Below, in pieces: positions 61,578 to 64,000 of a DNA stretch of 64,000 nt (the stretch's first letter is position 1; each line of letters opens with the position of its first letter). A program made the translations under genes and the position numbers. Origin of the DNA: Lachnotalea glycerini (GTDB lineage Bacteria; Bacillota; Clostridia; Lachnospirales; Lachnospiraceae). The stretch spans positions 1-64,000 of the forward strand of contig NZ_QICS01000002.1 in assembly GCF_003201285.1 (NCBI RefSeq). Direction: 5' to 3'. The notes beneath the pieces are model-generated. The model did not search any database. It had not been told where the DNA came from and was given only the letters and a program-made list of their open reading frames with translations.

Positions 61578-62278
61578 TGTATCATAATAAAACATTTTTA
61601 GCAGTCATACCCGCAAGAAGCGGATCAAAAGGAGTCAAAGACAAGAACATTAAAAATTTAGGAAATAAGCCCCTTATGGCTTATACCATTGAAGCCTGTC
61701 ATCGTGCTCAGATATTTGATGAAATTGTGGTATCCACTGACGATGAGAAATATGCTAAAGTGGCAAAAGATTATGGTGCAAGTGTTCCATTTTTAAGACC
61801 AAAGGAGTTAGCAAGTGATGAAGCAGCTACCAATGATGTGATGCTACATGTTTTAAATGAAATGAGAGTACAAGGCAAGAACTTTGATTACGTGATACTT
61901 TTACAGCCAACCTCACCTCTAAGAAATGAGAGCCATATTCTAGATAGTGTAAATATTTTAACGAAACAAAGAGCTGATTCGGTTATCAGTATTTGTAAAG
62001 CAGAGTATCCTTCGTACTTAACGGTGAAGCTTATGCAAAATGGGGAACTAAAAACAAAATTCCTAGATAAAAAACAAATACGAAGGCAGGATGAGGTACA
62101 GGAATATCGAATCAATGGGGCAATCTATTTGACCTCAACCCATTTTTTTCTAGAGAATAAAGGTTTCTATGGAGGAAAGGTATTTCCCCTTATCATGGAA
62201 GAAAAAGACTCCATAGATATTGATGAAGAGTATCAGTTTCAATTAGCAGAATTTTTCCTTAAAAACAAATTATTATAA
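61577..62278 (+). CDS. legF: CMP-legionaminate cytidylyltransferase
   Basis: 233 aa CMP-nonulosonate synthetase (NeuA-like). AVIPARSGSKGVKDKNIKNLG and VVSTDDEKYAKVAK, then LLQPTSPLRNESHI and the acidic DSIDIDEEYQFQLAE. It links CTP to the acid sugar made by LegI. Last gene of the operon; its end overlaps the convergent amidotransferase gene by 40 bases. Confidence 0.9.
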   Translation: MYHNKTFLAVIPARSGSKGVKDKNIKNLGNKPLMAYTIEACHRAQIFDEIVVSTDDEKYAKVAKDYGASVPFLRPKELASDEAATNDVMLHVLNEMRVQGKNFDYVILLQPTSPLRNESHILDSVNILTKQRADSVISICKAEYPSYLTVKLMQNGELKTKFLDKKQIRRQDEVQEYRINGAIYLTSTHFFLENKGFYGGKVFPLIMEEKDSIDIDEEYQFQLAEFFLKNKLL

Positions 62279-62958
62279 TATTCAAAAATTTTTTGACCAT
62301 CTACGGTATCTTCTCTCTTTTTATCAAAGCTCATTCTCTCAGGATGCCATTGTACACCTATAATTGGCAGAGTTTTATGATAAATCGCCTCAACCACATA
62401 ATCAGAGGCCTTTTGTGCAATCATAATATTTGCGCCAAGATTGCCAATTCCTTGATGATGAGCGCTGTTTACCATGAATGTCTCGTCATACAGGTCAGAA
62501 AGAAAGGTATTTGGAATAGAAAAGGAGGAATGTACCTTGTCTTCCTTTTCCCAAGCGTGCATTTTTTTGCATGCCAGATCTTGAATCAGCGTTCCTCCAA
62601 AATAAACATTAATGACCTGCATACCTTTACAAATGCCGAGAACGGGTTTTTTGGCACCGACAAATAGATCTAATAATTGAAACTGTATTGTATCCAGTGC
62701 AAAATCGATATTGACAGAACCGTTATTTGTTTCATGAAAAAAGCTTGGATCGATGTCACCACCTCCGGGGAGAAGAAGTCCGTCAAAAGATAAAATATCG
62801 TTTGAAATATTAAGAATCAAAGGGGAACTATCTTTTGCAGAATGAGGATCTGAAAATGCAACAGTTGGATACATGTTCATGTGCTTTAATGCGGATACGT
62901 AATTGTTTACCTTAGTGCCATAGCCGGCAACCAATATTTTGGGAAATAGATGCTTCAT
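62239..62958 (-). CDS. Class I glutamine amidotransferase (gamma-glutamyl-GABA hydrolase-like)
   Basis: 239 aa. GGAGG selects the ATG at 62958. GLLLPGGGDIDPSFF, the nucleophilic Cys in VLGICKGMQVIN, and IGVQWHPERM (His-Glu) match the PuuD/peptidase C26 family. It hydrolyses a gamma-glutamyl amide such as gamma-glutamyl-GABA or another gamma-glutamyl compound. Convergent and overlapping with legF by 40 bases, and divergent from the dipeptidase gene, with which it may cooperate in peptide or gamma-glutamyl breakdown. Confidence 0.85.
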   Translation of the reverse strand: MKHLFPKILVAGYGTKVNNYVSALKHMNMYPTVAFSDPHSAKDSSPLILNISNDILSFDGLLLPGGGDIDPSFFHETNNGSVNIDFALDTIQFQLLDLFVGAKKPVLGICKGMQVINVYFGGTLIQDLACKKMHAWEKEDKVHSSFSIPNTFLSDLYDETFMVNSAHHQGIGNLGANIMIAQKASDYVVEAIYHKTLPIIGVQWHPERMSFDKKREDTVDGQKIFEYYNNLFLRKNSAN

Positions 62959-63063
62959 AAATAACCTCCAGTCAATCGAATTACAAATTAAGTCATGCAT
63001 GACTATATTAGTATTGTATGCTATGATAGCAATAAGTGTTTTAATAAATTAAGTGGAAAGGAT

Positions 63064-64000
63064 ATGCTTTGTGTGAATTGTTTTGTAGATAAATATGATG
63101 AAAAAGCTTTTTTTTTACATCAGTATAATCCGGTAGTGGATGCTCATTTAGACCTTGCCGCTGAAATATACGAACGATATCAAGGTGGGGAAAGAGAAGT
63201 GATTAAAAATCATTACCTTGAAAATTTTAAGAAAGCCGGAATTACTTTTATTGTATCCTCCGTATTCATCCCGACGAAACAGTTGCCTGCCAGAGGATTC
63301 GAACTGACTCTGATGCAAATTAGTGCTTTGCTTAAAGATATTGAAACAATAAAGGAAGAAGTGATACTGGTTCAGAGTAAAATGGATATGCAAATGGTAA
63401 TAAGTGAGCATAAAATTGGCATTATATTGTATTTGGAAGGACTTGATATTATTACCAATGATTGCAGCATATTAAGAGCACTTTATGCAATGGGTGTACG
63501 TGGAGCGAGTCTAACCTGGAGCAGAAGGAATTATTTGGGAGAGGGGTGCTGTAGGGCTGACAAATTAGAGGATATCAGGGGAGGACTTTCAAAGCTTGGT
63601 ATTCAAACGCTGCAAATGCTTGAGCAGCTTAATATGTTTGTCGATGTCAGCCACTTAAATGACGATGGCTTTGAAGATGTTCTTATGTGGACGAAAAAGC
63701 CTTTTATCGCTACTCACTCCAATGCAAGAAACGTACATATGAGTTATCGCAATTTGACCGATAATCAGATTCAGGCGTTAGCAAAAAGAGGAGGTGTAAT
63801 TGGCTTGAACGCTTACAAATCCATTGTAGGTGTGCATTCCATAAATAACCCAATCCATAAGATGTGTGACCACATTCAGTACATTATAAGATTGGTTGGG
63901 GAAAACCATATTGGATTTGGACTTGACCTTTGTGATTCCTATGAGAGGGCATTACCAAGAAGAGAGTTTGAAATAGAGCCAATGGATTGTCTTAAGAATC
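63064..64000 (+). CDS. Membrane dipeptidase (peptidase M19), cut by right window end
   Basis: 312 codons are visible and the frame is open at the window edge. Family motifs: VVDAHLDLA (metal-binding His and Asp), LEGLDII, VDVSHLNDDGF, ATHSNARNV and IGFGLDLCDSY. Renal-dipeptidase-type enzymes cleave dipeptides with an unsaturated or D-residue and act in the cytoplasm of many Clostridia. The ATG at 63064 follows GGAAAGG. No signal peptide. Confidence 0.88.
   Translation, partial: MLCVNCFVDKYDEKAFFLHQYNPVVDAHLDLAAEIYERYQGGEREVIKNHYLENFKKAGITFIVSSVFIPTKQLPARGFELTLMQISALLKDIETIKEEVILVQSKMDMQMVISEHKIGIILYLEGLDIITNDCSILRALYAMGVRGASLTWSRRNYLGEGCCRADKLEDIRGGLSKLGIQTLQMLEQLNMFVDVSHLNDDGFEDVLMWTKKPFIATHSNARNVHMSYRNLTDNQIQALAKRGGVIGLNAYKSIVGVHSINNPIHKMCDHIQYIIRLVGENHIGFGLDLCDSYERALPRREFEIEPMDCLKN

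Overview
The window looks like a chromosome segment of a low-GC anaerobic Firmicute, most likely a Lachnospiraceae/Clostridia member. The pointers are strong AT richness, FeoAB, a tetrahydrofolate riboswitch on an ECF folate transporter gene, RNase J, a CcdA-thioredoxin fusion, many AGGAGG ribosome binding sites and a legionaminic acid operon. I assign no species.

Left end (1-5.3 kb): a hotspot at a tRNA-Leu gene. A phage-type lysozyme end, a decayed Rha-like fragment and an SOS-box-preceded small gene are followed by a 53-nt tRNA-Leu 3' fragment (1766-1818). A second 26-bp copy of its 3' end lies at 5204-5229. Between the two copies is a small element of about 3.4 kb with a tyrosine integrase, a P-loop protein and a repeat-rich non-coding stretch.

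5.7-20.5 kb: a very AT-rich biosynthetic locus, the most unusual part of the window. It begins with an unrecognised protein, a radical SAM/SPASM enzyme and a membrane M50-type protease with a possible peptide-binding N-terminus. Next come two 32-residue precursor peptides with almost identical acidic leaders and short Cys-rich cores. On the same strand follow a phosphopantetheinyl transferase (frameshifted at an A9 run), an acyl carrier protein, a ketosynthase, a chain-length-factor-like partner lacking the catalytic residues, a ketoreductase, a dehydratase, a BceAB-type ABC transporter, a remnant of a malonyltransferase gene, and a full four-subunit acetyl-CoA carboxylase. I read this as a ribosomal peptide pathway joined to a highly reducing type II polyketide (polyene-type) pathway, with self-protection or export. 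Coupling of the two halves is inference.

20.5-48.5 kb: ordinary accessory and housekeeping genes. They include a secreted SGNH esterase; a cysteine/thiazoline degradation group with a divergent GntR regulator; an alanine-type symporter with homocysteine methyltransferase; a class A penicillin-binding protein; a rhodanese and CoA-disulfide-reductase pair; an orphan CcmF-like protein; a diguanylate cyclase; CorA; FeoAB; a CsoR-type sensor; FolT; thioredoxin; CcdA-TlpA; Crp; a MarR-MATE operon whose MATE protein ends in a hexapeptide repeat; and RNase J.

48.5-62.3 kb: a surface glycosylation locus. A glycosyltransferase-like protein, a sugar dehydrogenase and a TIM-barrel isomerase are followed by small beta-sandwich proteins around a Maf/MptE-like glycosyltransferase. 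A tightly overlapping seven-gene operon for CMP-legionaminic acid (legB, legC, a ptmE-like gene, a neuD-like gene, legI, legG, legF) completes it. The window ends with a class I glutamine amidotransferase and a membrane dipeptidase cut by the right edge.
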